Position numbers and translations under genes: made by a program. From NCBI GenBank assembly GCA_027592925.1, contig JAQCJO010000005.1, forward strand, positions 1 through 62,259: a DNA stretch of 62,259 bases, read 5' to 3'. Below, one piece after another: positions 19,777 to 29,420 of this stretch. The DNA is from Actinomycetota bacterium. Its GTDB lineage: Bacteria > Actinomycetota > Acidimicrobiia > Acidimicrobiales > Ilumatobacteraceae. The notes below the pieces were generated by a model, which was not told the DNA's origin, did no database searches, and saw only the letters and a list, made by a program, of their open reading frames with translations. Every line of letters begins with the position of its first letter. Within the stretch, counting starts at the first letter, position 1.

Positions 19777-20525
19777 AAGCGTTCGCAGTAGTAATTGGAT
19801 TGTTGGGCACTGCGGTTGTTTCGCAATCTGCTCAAGCACAATCAAGTTCATTTCTTGAGAGACGTGTCATTGGTAAAAGTGTGCTTGGCACACCAATAGA
19901 GGCCGTGCGACTCGGCACTAAAGGTGGAGTAGTTGTCGTTGTTGTTGGCGTGATTCACGGCAATGAAGCCGCTGGATTATTGATCACGGACAGACTGCAA
20001 GAATTGGTAGTGCCGACGAGGATTGATTTGTGGGTAATTCCCACCATGAACCCAGATGGCACAGCTCTCGATCAACGCGGCAATGCCAATCAAGTAGATC
20101 TCAATCGCAACTTTCCGTACAACTGGAAAAAGATGGGCAAGCCGGGGTATTGGCAATTTGCTGGCAAGAGCAAAGCATCAGAGCCAGAGACCAAAGCCGT
20201 TGTTGCGTTTATGCGTCAGATCAAACCGGCTCTCGGCATTTGGTATCACCAAGATCTCAACATCATCTCGCCGGGAAAAGGGTTTGAGGGCAAAATGCGT
20301 TCCACCTACTCACGGCTCACGGGAATACCGATCAAGCGCATTACGGGTGGTACTTATACGGGTGTGGCTGCCACTTGGCAGCGCCACAGCGTTAAAGATG
20401 GCATGGCATTCGTGGTTGAGTTGGGAGAAACTCTCGACTCGGCGCAGGCCAAGGTGCATTCCAGCGCAGTACTCAACATTTCAATGCTGTTGCGAGACGC
20501 TCCATCTAGCAAACTAGGCAAGTGA
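19764..20525 (+). CDS. Secreted M14-family zinc carboxypeptidase (MpaA-like)
   Basis: TTG start with signal peptide LRKLKAFAVVIGLLGTAVVSQSAQA; GVIHGNEAAG, NPDGTALDQRGNANQVDLNRNFP, FVVELGETL. Confidence 0.85.
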   Translation: MRKLKAFAVVIGLLGTAVVSQSAQAQSSSFLERRVIGKSVLGTPIEAVRLGTKGGVVVVVVGVIHGNEAAGLLITDRLQELVVPTRIDLWVIPTMNPDGTALDQRGNANQVDLNRNFPYNWKKMGKPGYWQFAGKSKASEPETKAVVAFMRQIKPALGIWYHQDLNIISPGKGFEGKMRSTYSRLTGIPIKRITGGTYTGVAATWQRHSVKDGMAFVVELGETLDSAQAKVHSSAVLNISMLLRDAPSSKLGK

Positions 20526-21316
20526 AAATAGAGAAGAAGCGCGCCCTTATCTTGATGGGCTTCGGCGTCGGTGCCGGCTTGTTGTCTGGCTTATTCGGTC
20601 TTGGCGGCGGCATCATCATTGTTCCTGGCCTCATGTTTGCGTTCAAGATGGATCAGCGCCTTGCTCATGGCACGTCACTCGGGGGAGTATTTCTCATTTC
20701 GTGTGCAAGTCTCGTGACGTACTGGAGCCACGGCGAAGTTGATTGGCATGTTGTGTTGTGGTTGGCGCTCGGTTCAGTTTGTGGCTCACTCATTGGCGCA
20801 CGCTTATTGGCGACATTGTCAAAACGCACACTGACCATTTCGTTTATTGCAGTGCTCGTGATTGCGGGTGTGCGCATGTTCTTCAAGATCGATTCCTCGG
20901 GCACGATGGTGATCAATGCACCGACCGCTGCATGGCTTGTATTGATCGGTGTCATCATTGGTGCAATTGCAGGAATGCTCGGCATCGGTGGTGGGCTCAT
21001 GACAGTTCCAATTTTGGTTGTGCTATTCCACGTGTCACCCGCACTTGCCAAAGGCACGTCACTCGCTGTTGTGATTCCCACTGCGTTCTCCGGCACATTG
21101 CAGAATTTTAGAAATAAGAACACTGATTTGTCGGCAGCCGGCATTGTGAGTGCCACCGGCATATTCTCGGCAATCGGTGGAAGCTGGCTCGCGACACAAA
21201 TGGATGATGTGATTTCGAACTTCTTGTTTGCAATCCTCTTGATCTTTATTGCAGGAAGAATGTTGCTGCAACTGCGAAAGACGAGTGCTACGGCATTAGC
21301 CGAGGGTGCCGCTTAA
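20522..21316 (+). CDS. TauE/SafE family sulfite exporter-like membrane protein
   Basis: LLSGLFGLGGGIIIVPGLMF...IAGMLGIGGGLMTVPILVVLF duplicated signature. Confidence 0.9.
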   Translation: MKIEKKRALILMGFGVGAGLLSGLFGLGGGIIIVPGLMFAFKMDQRLAHGTSLGGVFLISCASLVTYWSHGEVDWHVVLWLALGSVCGSLIGARLLATLSKRTLTISFIAVLVIAGVRMFFKIDSSGTMVINAPTAAWLVLIGVIIGAIAGMLGIGGGLMTVPILVVLFHVSPALAKGTSLAVVIPTAFSGTLQNFRNKNTDLSAAGIVSATGIFSAIGGSWLATQMDDVISNFLFAILLIFIAGRMLLQLRKTSATALAEGAA

Positions 21317-21317
21317 C

Positions 21318-22106
21318 TTATTGCAAGCGTGCAATGGTTTCGGAATGCAATATTCCATTGCTGCTGACCGATGAGTCTGCTCGCCAGTCGGCAACACCAA
21401 AACGATTGGTGATAGTGCCGCCAGCTTCTTGCACAATGGGGTAGATGGCTGCGTTGTCGTAGGGCGCAAGGCCGATCACATCGACTGCGATATCAATGGC
21501 GCCTTGAGCTACGAGCATGTGTTGCCAAAAATCTCCAAAGCCACGAGCACGTAATGCATCAGTTTGTAGTTGTACCAACTTTGGAATGCCACCAATTGCT
21601 TGCCAACCAGCATTGGGTGTTGTGCTCACGTGAGATTCGGTGATGGTTTGTGTTTTCGATACATAGATACGAGTGGCATCGCGACCAGCGTTCGAGAAGA
21701 ATGCGCCGCTGTCAGTAGATGCCCACCAACGAAACCCCATGGCCGGAGCGGAGACAACGCTCAATACAGGCACGCCGTTATGCACCAACGCGATGAGCGT
21801 TGCCCACACTGGTACGCCGCGCACAAAGTTGGTGGTGCCATCAATTGGGTCGATGACCCACTGATACTCGGCATCGGCTGGCCCGGACACACCAAATTCT
21901 TCGCCATAGATGCTGTAGTCGGGCCGCTCGGCTGTGAGCACTTTGACAACGGCCTGCTCGGTGGCACGGTCAATTTCCGTGACCTCGCTGTTATCAGCCT
22001 TACGCGAAACTCCAAATGACCGGGATGAAAAACCCGCAAGACTTATCTTGTCTGCCGCATCTGTTGCCCTGACTGCTAAGGCAAAATCTTCTTGCAAGTT
22101 CGGCAC
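21318..22106 (-). CDS. Inositol monophosphatase family protein (histidinol-phosphatase HisN-like)
   Basis: YGEEFG, WVIDPIDGTTNFVRGVPVW, PYDNAAIYPIVQEAGGTITN. Confidence 0.88.
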   Translation of the reverse strand: MPNLQEDFALAVRATDAADKISLAGFSSRSFGVSRKADNSEVTEIDRATEQAVVKVLTAERPDYSIYGEEFGVSGPADAEYQWVIDPIDGTTNFVRGVPVWATLIALVHNGVPVLSVVSAPAMGFRWWASTDSGAFFSNAGRDATRIYVSKTQTITESHVSTTPNAGWQAIGGIPKLVQLQTDALRARGFGDFWQHMLVAQGAIDIAVDVIGLAPYDNAAIYPIVQEAGGTITNRFGVADWRADSSVSSNGILHSETIARLQ

Positions 22107-22108
22107 GA

Positions 22109-24049
22109 TTAATCGTTGCTTAATGCGCGTAAAACTTGAGCAACTATGCCTTCTGCATCGAGGCCCATTTGGTGAAGGATCACCTGCGGTTTGGCGGTTG
22201 GCACAAACGTGGTGGGTACACCAAGCACCTGGACAATAGGGCGGTTATGTGCTGTTGATGTGGTGCCAATGATCATGTCGTTGATCGTGTTCTCAATCGT
22301 CATGCCAATGCCGCCGTCGCGAATGCCATCCTCGGCGGTGATGACAACGTCATGTTGCATCGCATCGGCAATCATTGCCGGGTCGAGCGGGGCGCACGAG
22401 CGCACGTCCCACACCGTCACATCAACATTGCTGGCCTTAAGAGTTTCAGCGGCCTCGAGTGCAGCACCAACGAGTTTGCCGATGGCCAGGATGCACACGC
22501 GCTTGGTTGGGCCGTCAACGAGTTTGCGCGCCTGTAGGCCTGAACCGATGTCGTTTTCGTCGACATTGCGAGCCAATCCCTTTGGATATCGAATAGCAAC
22601 TGGGCCGGTATCGGCGAGCGAAATGGCATCGCTCAGCATTTGTTGCAAGTCTTGAGTGCTCGACGGAGCAAGTACGCGCATGCCGGGCACTTTGGAGAGC
22701 AGCGCCATGTCGTAAACGCCGTGGTGGCTTGGGCCGTCGTCACCCGTAATGCCCGAGCGATCGAGACAGAATATGACTGGCAAGCGATGCATTGCAACGT
22801 CATACACAACTTGGTCCCATGCGCGATTCAAAAAGGTTGAGTACAACGCAACGACGGGGCGCATGCCACCCATTGCCATGCCCGCAGCTGCAGTAACTGC
22901 ATGTTGTTCGGCGATGCCTACGTCGAAGAAGCGATCTGGGAAGTGTTCTTGAAACTGAATCAAACCCGTTGGTCCAGGCATTGCGGCAGTGATTGCAACA
23001 ATGCGTGCATCTTGCTCGGCAAGTTTGATGATGGTGTCTGCAAATGCTTCGGTGTAGCCAGTCGGCACAGATTTTGGTGGACCGTTGATCGGGTCAAACA
23101 CTGGTGCGTCGTGCAAATGCTTTTCGTCGTCGTCTTCGGCGGGCGAGTAGCCACGACCCTTTTCGGTGATCACGTGAATGACGACTGGACCTTCTTCGAC
23201 ACGTTGTTCGGCTGCAGAAAATGCGTGTTCCATTGCTTCAATGTCGTGACCATCGATTGGGCCGATGTATCGGACACCGAGCGCTTCAAAAAATGCTGGC
23301 GGTTGTAAAAACTCTCGAATGCCGGCTTTGAAAGCTTCCATTCCTCGCTCGGCTTGTGAGCCGATCAGAGGAATATTTTTGAGAAATTTTTCAATCTTGC
23401 GTTGGCGCCGCACATACACAGGATTGATTCGAATTTTGATAAGTGTTTTGGAAAGTATTCCTGTTTTCTGTTCGCTCGGTGCACCTTGAGAAAGATTAGA
23501 AATTGTTGGGGCATAGCTACGACCATTGTCGTTGAGCACAATAATGACTCGCTTGCTCGAATGACCGAGGTTATTGAGCGCCTCGTATGCCATACCGCCT
23601 GTCATCGAGCCGTCACCGATGACCGCAACGATATGGTTTCGATCTGGTGTCAGACCCGCGTCGCGCGCAACGGCAAGACCGTATGCATAACTGAGCACGG
23701 TCGAGGCGTGACTATTTTCAATGAAGTCATGCACACTTTCTTCTCGACTTGGGTAACCAGAAATGCCACCTGCCTGACGCAATTGGCTAAAACCGCCACG
23801 CCTACCCGTAACAATTTTGTGAATGTAGGCCTGATGACCCGTGTCCCACAAGATGGCGTCGCGTGGCGAATCGAATACGCGGTGCAATGCAAGCGTGAGT
23901 TCAATTGCACCCAAGTTGGAACCCAAGTGACCACCTGTCTCGGAAACTGCAGCCACTATAAAATCACGGATCTCGGCGGCCAGCTGCTCCAGTTCGGTAG
24001 TGGTCAAACCTCGCAAATCGCTGGGTTGGCGGATTACCTCAAGAACCAT
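22109..24049 (-). CDS. dxs: 1-deoxy-D-xylulose-5-phosphate synthase
   Basis: GGHLGSNLGAIELTLALH, VIGDGSMTGGMAYEALNN, DVGIAEQHAVTAAAGMA, DRSGITGDDGPSHHGVYDM. Confidence 0.96.
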   Translation of the reverse strand: MVLEVIRQPSDLRGLTTTELEQLAAEIRDFIVAAVSETGGHLGSNLGAIELTLALHRVFDSPRDAILWDTGHQAYIHKIVTGRRGGFSQLRQAGGISGYPSREESVHDFIENSHASTVLSYAYGLAVARDAGLTPDRNHIVAVIGDGSMTGGMAYEALNNLGHSSKRVIIVLNDNGRSYAPTISNLSQGAPSEQKTGILSKTLIKIRINPVYVRRQRKIEKFLKNIPLIGSQAERGMEAFKAGIREFLQPPAFFEALGVRYIGPIDGHDIEAMEHAFSAAEQRVEEGPVVIHVITEKGRGYSPAEDDDEKHLHDAPVFDPINGPPKSVPTGYTEAFADTIIKLAEQDARIVAITAAMPGPTGLIQFQEHFPDRFFDVGIAEQHAVTAAAGMAMGGMRPVVALYSTFLNRAWDQVVYDVAMHRLPVIFCLDRSGITGDDGPSHHGVYDMALLSKVPGMRVLAPSSTQDLQQMLSDAISLADTGPVAIRYPKGLARNVDENDIGSGLQARKLVDGPTKRVCILAIGKLVGAALEAAETLKASNVDVTVWDVRSCAPLDPAMIADAMQHDVVITAEDGIRDGGIGMTIENTINDMIIGTTSTAHNRPIVQVLGVPTTFVPTAKPQVILHQMGLDAEGIVAQVLRALSND

Positions 24050-24106
24050 GAGTTATTACGCTATCTGACGAACCTGCTGCGCTAATAAGGCGATTTGGGG
24101 TTGTGA

Positions 24107-24997
24107 CTAATGAGACGGATGCGACGCCATCTGGGATGCAAGGACCTGATCGAGCCTGTTGTGATTCCAGTTGTGGATTCGGGTGCCAATTGCATAGCCG
24201 AGCGCAAACACCAGTAGCCCACCGAGCCCATCTATCCAATAATGATTAGCGGTAACGATGATGCAAAACAACGTCACAGTGGGGTACAGGGTGAGCAGTA
24301 TGCGTTGCCACCTCTTCTTGACGATTGGCCACAACGCAAACGCGCACCATGTTGACCAGCCAATATGTAATGAAGGCATTGCTGCGTATTGATTAGAAAG
24401 TTTTGCAGCCGCACCGCTGTTGAAATGTAACGGGCCGCCATATATCTCAACAGTGTCTACGAAACCAAAATTGAGTGCGCCGTTGTAGTTGCGCATCTCA
24501 TGTGGAATACATTCCCCACCAAAGTTGACACCATCTTTGGGGCACGGAGCATCGAGGAGTCGTGGTGGCATGAGTGGGAACAAAACAAAACCAATAATTG
24601 CCAATCCAGTCATCGCGGCCAACGTGTTGCGCCATTGACCGAATACATCGGGCCTGCGCTTGAACAACAAAATAAAAATGCCCAATGTCACAAAGAAATG
24701 TGCGGTGCCGTAATACGTGTTCATGACTTTGATGAGCCAAATATGTGGAAGGAAAAAATCCTGAATCGACTCTTCGTGGTAAAGACCAAGCGCTCGCTCG
24801 ATGCGGATGACACGGACCGCATTCGTGAACGAATGGAGTGGAATATCGGCGCCATTGACGAACGCCGACCCAAATCGATTTCGAATCAGTGTGTATGTGG
24901 TATAAAACACAGCGACAATGAGCGCCTCTTTCCACCACAGGGTGCGATGGCGGTGCGACACGGCAATTGCAGTTGCTGGCTGAGGGCTGCTTGTCAC
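24107..24997 (-). CDS. PAP2-superfamily membrane protein (inositolphosphotransferase/Aur1-Ipt1-like)
   Basis: Multiple TM; YAAMPSLHIGWSTWCAFALWP, ITANHYWIDGLGGLLV motifs. Confidence 0.82.
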   Translation of the reverse strand: MTSSPQPATAIAVSHRHRTLWWKEALIVAVFYTTYTLIRNRFGSAFVNGADIPLHSFTNAVRVIRIERALGLYHEESIQDFFLPHIWLIKVMNTYYGTAHFFVTLGIFILLFKRRPDVFGQWRNTLAAMTGLAIIGFVLFPLMPPRLLDAPCPKDGVNFGGECIPHEMRNYNGALNFGFVDTVEIYGGPLHFNSGAAAKLSNQYAAMPSLHIGWSTWCAFALWPIVKKRWQRILLTLYPTVTLFCIIVTANHYWIDGLGGLLVFALGYAIGTRIHNWNHNRLDQVLASQMASHPSH

Positions 24998-25020
24998 ATA
25001 AAAATTGTAGGCTGACGAGC

Positions 25021-26448
25021 ATGACTATTAATGCGTCTATAAGCACCAGCGGGAATCTTGTTGAAGCCGATGTAATTGCCAAAGTCTTGGCCAAAGGTCG
25101 AGCAACTGGGGCCGAGTTTTCAGAGATTTATATAGAGGACAAGCGATCGACCTCGGCTGGGCTCGATGACGGCAAGGTTGAGCAAGTTACGAGTGGTCGC
25201 GACCGTGGCGCTGGCATTCGTGTAGTCGCCGGCGAAACAACAGGCTTTGCTCACACATCCGACTTGTCTGAACGTGGGTTGCTTGCAGCGGCCGAAGCAG
25301 CGGCAGCCGCAGCACGCCAAGGCGATGGTGGGGTGCACAAGATTGCTCTGCAGCCGTTGTTGCGTCATCCCGTAAATAACGTGCGCATTGCGCCAAGTGA
25401 TGTGCCGAAGGCCAGCAAAGTTGCGCTACTCGAGAGGGCCAATGCTGCTGCTCGGTCGATCGACGGCGCAATCGTGCAAGTATCTGCCGGATACGGCGAC
25501 TCGTACAAGCGCATCTTGGTCGCCAACAGTGACGGCGTGTTTAGCGCTGACGATCAAGTGCGCACATTGTTTCGTGTGAGTGTTGTGGCAACAGGTGATG
25601 CAGGAATGCAAACCGGTTACGACTCGCTTGGTCACACCATCGGTTTTGAAGTGTTTGATGAAAACGATGTTGAAGAGATGGCAATTCGTGCAGCGAAGCA
25701 AGCAATTGCAAAATTGCAAGCACGCCCAGCACCATCGGGTTTGCTTCCAGTTGTGATCAAGCAGGGCAGTGGTGGCGTGTTGTTTCACGAAGCATGTGGA
25801 CACGGTCTTGAAGCAGACCTCGTTGGCAAAGGTGCAAGCGTCTACCGCGGCAAGATGGGCGAACTCGTTGCATCGCCACTTGTGACGTTGATCGACGACG
25901 GAACAATGAGTGGTGAGTGGGGTGCAATTGGTATCGACGATGAAGGTCATCCATCGCAACGCAATGTGCTGATTGAAAACGGAATTTTGACCGACTACAT
26001 GTGGGACTTTTTGCGAGCACGTAAAGAGAACCGTCCTCAAAGCGGCAACGGTCGCCGACAAAGTTATGCAGACTTGCCAATGGTGCGCATGACCAACACA
26101 TTTGTGACCAACGGAACCGAAGACCCTGATGACATTGTGCGCGCAACTGAGCACGGTGTGTATGTGGCCAAGCTTGGCGGCGGCAGTGTGGACACTGCAA
26201 GCGGCGACTTTGTGTTTGGCATGGTCGAGGCATACCTCATTGAAAATGGTGAGATCACAGAGCCGTTGCGTGAAAGCAACTTGATTGGTAACGGGCCACA
26301 GGTCTTGAAAGACATCGACTTGCTTGGCAATGACTTTGCAATGGGCAACCCTGGCATGTGCGGAAAAGATGGTCAGGGTGTGCCAGTGGGCGATGGTCAG
26401 CCAACTCTGCGCGTAAAGGCAATGACTATTGGTGGCACCGCCGCATGA
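25021..26448 (+). CDS. tldD: TldD/PmbA family metalloprotease, TldD-type
   Basis: GSGGVLFHEACGHGLEADLV (HExxxH); GIRVVAGETTGFAHTSDL; start ATG 25021. Confidence 0.9.
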   Translation: MTINASISTSGNLVEADVIAKVLAKGRATGAEFSEIYIEDKRSTSAGLDDGKVEQVTSGRDRGAGIRVVAGETTGFAHTSDLSERGLLAAAEAAAAAARQGDGGVHKIALQPLLRHPVNNVRIAPSDVPKASKVALLERANAAARSIDGAIVQVSAGYGDSYKRILVANSDGVFSADDQVRTLFRVSVVATGDAGMQTGYDSLGHTIGFEVFDENDVEEMAIRAAKQAIAKLQARPAPSGLLPVVIKQGSGGVLFHEACGHGLEADLVGKGASVYRGKMGELVASPLVTLIDDGTMSGEWGAIGIDDEGHPSQRNVLIENGILTDYMWDFLRARKENRPQSGNGRRQSYADLPMVRMTNTFVTNGTEDPDDIVRATEHGVYVAKLGGGSVDTASGDFVFGMVEAYLIENGEITEPLRESNLIGNGPQVLKDIDLLGNDFAMGNPGMCGKDGQGVPVGDGQPTLRVKAMTIGGTAA

Positions 26449-27821
26449 GCATTGGCTCAGGAAATAGCTCTAGCAATAGCGTGCCCGACCTGCAAGCAAT
26501 TGTTGACCGAGTGGTTGCAAAGGCCTCGAAAGGCGAGCAAATTGAGGCCTATGTCAGCCGTGGTGGCGAGACAGCAGTGCGCGTCTATGAAGGCGAAGTA
26601 GAGCATTTTGTTTCCGCTCAAAGCGAAGGCGTAGGCATTCGGGTCATTAAAGATGGTCGCACGGGCTTTGCTTATGCGGGCACGCTCGATGCCGACGCGA
26701 TTGCTGAAGTACTTGCTGATGCACGCGACAACGTGGCATTTGGTACGCCCGACGAATACGCAGGGCTTGCTGAACCAGATGGTGTTGCTCAAATTCCGCA
26801 AAAGTTTTGGGACGACGAATTGGCTGGTTATGCAACCGCTGACAAGATCTCGCTGACGAAAGAACTCGAAAAACTTACGCTCGGCATGGACTCACGTGTG
26901 CGTGTTGAAGAATCCAATTACGACGATGGTTGGGGTGAAGTTGCGGTTGCTACCACAACAGGCATTCGCGAAAGTGGACGAGGCAACTCGTGTTACGTAT
27001 CGGTGAGCACGCTTGCCGATGACGGTGACGAAACACAGACTGGCTTTAGTTTTTCGGTTGGCGACTCGCCAAATGAATTCAACTTGCCAAAAGCTGCGCG
27101 TGAAGCTGCCGAACGTGCAACACGTTTGTTGGGTGCTGTTAAGCCACCAAGCAAGCGCACCACGGTTGTGCTTGATCCATACGTGACGTCGCAGTTCTTG
27201 GGAGTGCTTTCGAGCACACTCAATGGTGAAAACGTTTCAAAGGGTCGCAGTTTTTTTGCTGACAAACTTGGCGAAACAGTTGCAGACCCGCGCATCACAC
27301 TTGTCGATGATCCAACAAACCCGCTTGCTTACACCGCCACCGACATTGACGGTGAAGGCTTGGCTGCACGTCGCAATGTGTTGATTGAAAATGGTGTGCT
27401 CAAGATGTTTGTGCAATCGAGTTACAGCGCGCGTCGCACCGGCACAAAGAGTACGGGTAATGCAACACGTGGTGGCTTTGGCGGCACACCTGGCGTTGGT
27501 TGTTTAGCGATGCAATTGCAGCCAGGTACGCAGAGCCAAGAAGAGTTGATCAAGGGTGTTGATGACGGTGTCTGGATTCAGATGGTGCAAGGGCTGCACA
27601 GCGGTGTTAACCCAATCTCTGGCGACTTCTCGACTGGTGCATCGGGCATGATGATTCGCAACGGCGCAGTTGCCGAACCAGTTCGCGAGTTCACTATTGC
27701 TTCGACGCTGCAGCGCATGTTGCTCGACATCGTGGCCATTGGCGGCGACATCGACTGGTTGCCATCGCGTGCTGTGGGCTTGACGCTCGTGATCCGCGAC
27801 GTGACTATGAGTGGTCAATAG
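26445..27821 (+). CDS. pmbA: TldD/PmbA family protein, TldE/PmbA-type (no HExxxH)
   Basis: ATGA overlap with tldD; GIRVIKDGRTGFAYAGTLD, GVNPISGDFSTGASGMMIRNGAV. Confidence 0.88.
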   Translation: MSIGSGNSSSNSVPDLQAIVDRVVAKASKGEQIEAYVSRGGETAVRVYEGEVEHFVSAQSEGVGIRVIKDGRTGFAYAGTLDADAIAEVLADARDNVAFGTPDEYAGLAEPDGVAQIPQKFWDDELAGYATADKISLTKELEKLTLGMDSRVRVEESNYDDGWGEVAVATTTGIRESGRGNSCYVSVSTLADDGDETQTGFSFSVGDSPNEFNLPKAAREAAERATRLLGAVKPPSKRTTVVLDPYVTSQFLGVLSSTLNGENVSKGRSFFADKLGETVADPRITLVDDPTNPLAYTATDIDGEGLAARRNVLIENGVLKMFVQSSYSARRTGTKSTGNATRGGFGGTPGVGCLAMQLQPGTQSQEELIKGVDDGVWIQMVQGLHSGVNPISGDFSTGASGMMIRNGAVAEPVREFTIASTLQRMLLDIVAIGGDIDWLPSRAVGLTLVIRDVTMSGQ

Positions 27822-27841
27822 CGGGCGGTCAATAGCCAGTA

Positions 27842-27881
27842 AATACCCCTGCAATACCCCTCTTGTAGCATATGTGCTACA
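27842..27881. promoter_or_regulatory. Candidate toxin-antitoxin operator: two AATACCCCT direct repeats plus TGTAGCA-TATG-TGCTACA inverted repeat
   Basis: AATACCCCT at 27842-27850 and 27853-27861 (11-bp period); perfect 7-bp arms 27864-27870 / 27875-27881, directly upstream of the antitoxin ATG 27890. Confidence 0.6.
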
Positions 27882-27889
27882 GTTTGAAA

Positions 27890-28162
27890 ATGACCGAAGT
27901 GCCTTCCCGCGAATTGCGAAATAACACGCGTGACCTCATCACGCGCGCAAACAAAGGAGAAAAGATCGTGATCACTGTAGACGGCATACCAATGGCAGAG
28001 TTGCAACCTGTTTCCGCAAAGCGCAGGTGGGTGCCGAAGGCAGAACTGGAGCACATCTTTTTTTCAATTGACCGCGGATTGATTGATGAAATTAACGAAG
28101 GGCTTCTGACGATGGCAGAGCTTGATCGACGATCTGATGCCATGTGGGATGGCACAAAATGA
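27890..28162 (+). CDS. Type II antitoxin, Phd/YefM family
   Basis: MTEVPSRELRNNTRDLITRANKGEKIVITVDGIPMAELQPV; precedes and overlaps a PIN toxin. Confidence 0.88.
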   Translation: MTEVPSRELRNNTRDLITRANKGEKIVITVDGIPMAELQPVSAKRRWVPKAELEHIFFSIDRGLIDEINEGLLTMAELDRRSDAMWDGTK

Positions 28163-28545
28163 CGCGCGGGTTGCTCGACACAAATATTTTTATCTCGCTT
28201 GAACTTGGTCGCAGCGTAAAGAGCCAGATGATTCCTGACGAACTAGCAATTTCTGTCATCACACTTGCTGAACTTGAATTTGGCGTCTACAGCGCTACTG
28301 ATCAACAAACGAGAGCGAAGCGCATGGCGACATTTCGCAAAGTAATGGATTTTGAAGCAATAGACATTACGAGCGATATCGCAAGCATCTGGGCGGCAGT
28401 ACGAGCCTCGGGTCAGGCAAAAAAATCCAAACTTTCAGAGAACGATGTTTGGATTGCAGCGACTGCAATCAACCAGGGAGTTCCACTCGTGACTCAAGAC
28501 CGAGCGTTCGCGAGCATTTCGGACCTTGAAACCATTTTTGTTTAA
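28159..28545 (+). CDS. vapC: PIN-domain toxin (VapC family)
   Basis: ATGA overlap with antitoxin; LLDTNIFISLE, TLAELEFGVYS, LSENDVWIAATA, LVTQDRAF acidic tetrad. Confidence 0.9.
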   Translation: MTRGLLDTNIFISLELGRSVKSQMIPDELAISVITLAELEFGVYSATDQQTRAKRMATFRKVMDFEAIDITSDIASIWAAVRASGQAKKSKLSENDVWIAATAINQGVPLVTQDRAFASISDLETIFV

Positions 28546-28568
28546 GACGATCCACTAAACCTGTACCT

Positions 28569-29411
28569 ATGCCGATCCTTCACGCAATCATCCTCGGGTT
28601 GGTGCAAGGGCTGTCCGAGTTTTTGCCTATCTCATCTAGCGGTCACCTGGCGTTGGTGCCGTGGTTATTTGGCTGGAATGACTTTGGCAATTTGGCCAAT
28701 GGCGCCGCTGTAGAAAAAGCATTCGATACTTCATTGCATTTGGGCACTTTGCTTGCAGTGTTGTTTTACTTGCGCCAAGAGCTCGTTGGTTATGTACGCG
28801 AAGGTGTGCGCTTGATCATTGCCCCTAAACGCGCAGACAAACAGATGGGTCGAAGGGCGTGGTTGTTTGTTGCATCAGCGATTCCTGCTGGCATTGCCGG
28901 AGCAATTGGCGAACAATGGGTGACCGAAAAACTCGGTAAGCCAGTGATGATCGCTGTTTCGTTGATCGTGTTTGGACTTGTGTTGTTGTGGGCCGACCGC
29001 TTGGCTGGCGAGCGCACAGAAAGCTCATTTACGGCTCGTGATGCAATGCTGATAGGTCTTGCCCAAGTAATCGCCCTTAATCCGGGCACCTCGCGATCGG
29101 GCATCACTATCACTGCTGCGCGCAAGTTTGGTTTTTCTCGCGATGCCGCTGCACGAGTGAGCTTTTTGATGAGCGTGCCAGTAATTGGTGGAGCAGTGTT
29201 GTTTAAGTTGGCAAAACTTGCCAATGACGGCATACCTGAGGGTTTACTCACTCCAATGATTGTCGGCATTGTTACTGCGGGTATTTCTGGTTGGTTTGCA
29301 ATGTGGGGAATGATGCGCGTGTTGCGCAGTCGTAGCTTTAATGGATTCGTTATTTATCGAGTACTTATTGGCACAGGTGTGTTGTTGCTCGCTGCTACCT
29401 CTGTTCGCTAG
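28569..29411 (+). CDS. uppP: Undecaprenyl-diphosphatase (UppP/BacA)
   Basis: ILGLVQGLSEFLPISSSGHLALVP; GTSRSGITITAA. Confidence 0.95.
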   Translation: MPILHAIILGLVQGLSEFLPISSSGHLALVPWLFGWNDFGNLANGAAVEKAFDTSLHLGTLLAVLFYLRQELVGYVREGVRLIIAPKRADKQMGRRAWLFVASAIPAGIAGAIGEQWVTEKLGKPVMIAVSLIVFGLVLLWADRLAGERTESSFTARDAMLIGLAQVIALNPGTSRSGITITAARKFGFSRDAAARVSFLMSVPVIGGAVLFKLAKLANDGIPEGLLTPMIVGIVTAGISGWFAMWGMMRVLRSRSFNGFVIYRVLIGTGVLLLAATSVR

Positions 29412-29420
29412 ACAAGTTCG

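Noticed and set aside
23402-24085. 227-aa plus-strand ORF antisense to dxs
   Set aside because: Opposite conserved Dxs coding sequence; composition typical of an antisense shadow ORF.
25426-26154. 242-aa minus-strand ORF antisense to tldD
   Set aside because: Overlaps the whole conserved TldD core; Cys/His-rich shadow ORF.
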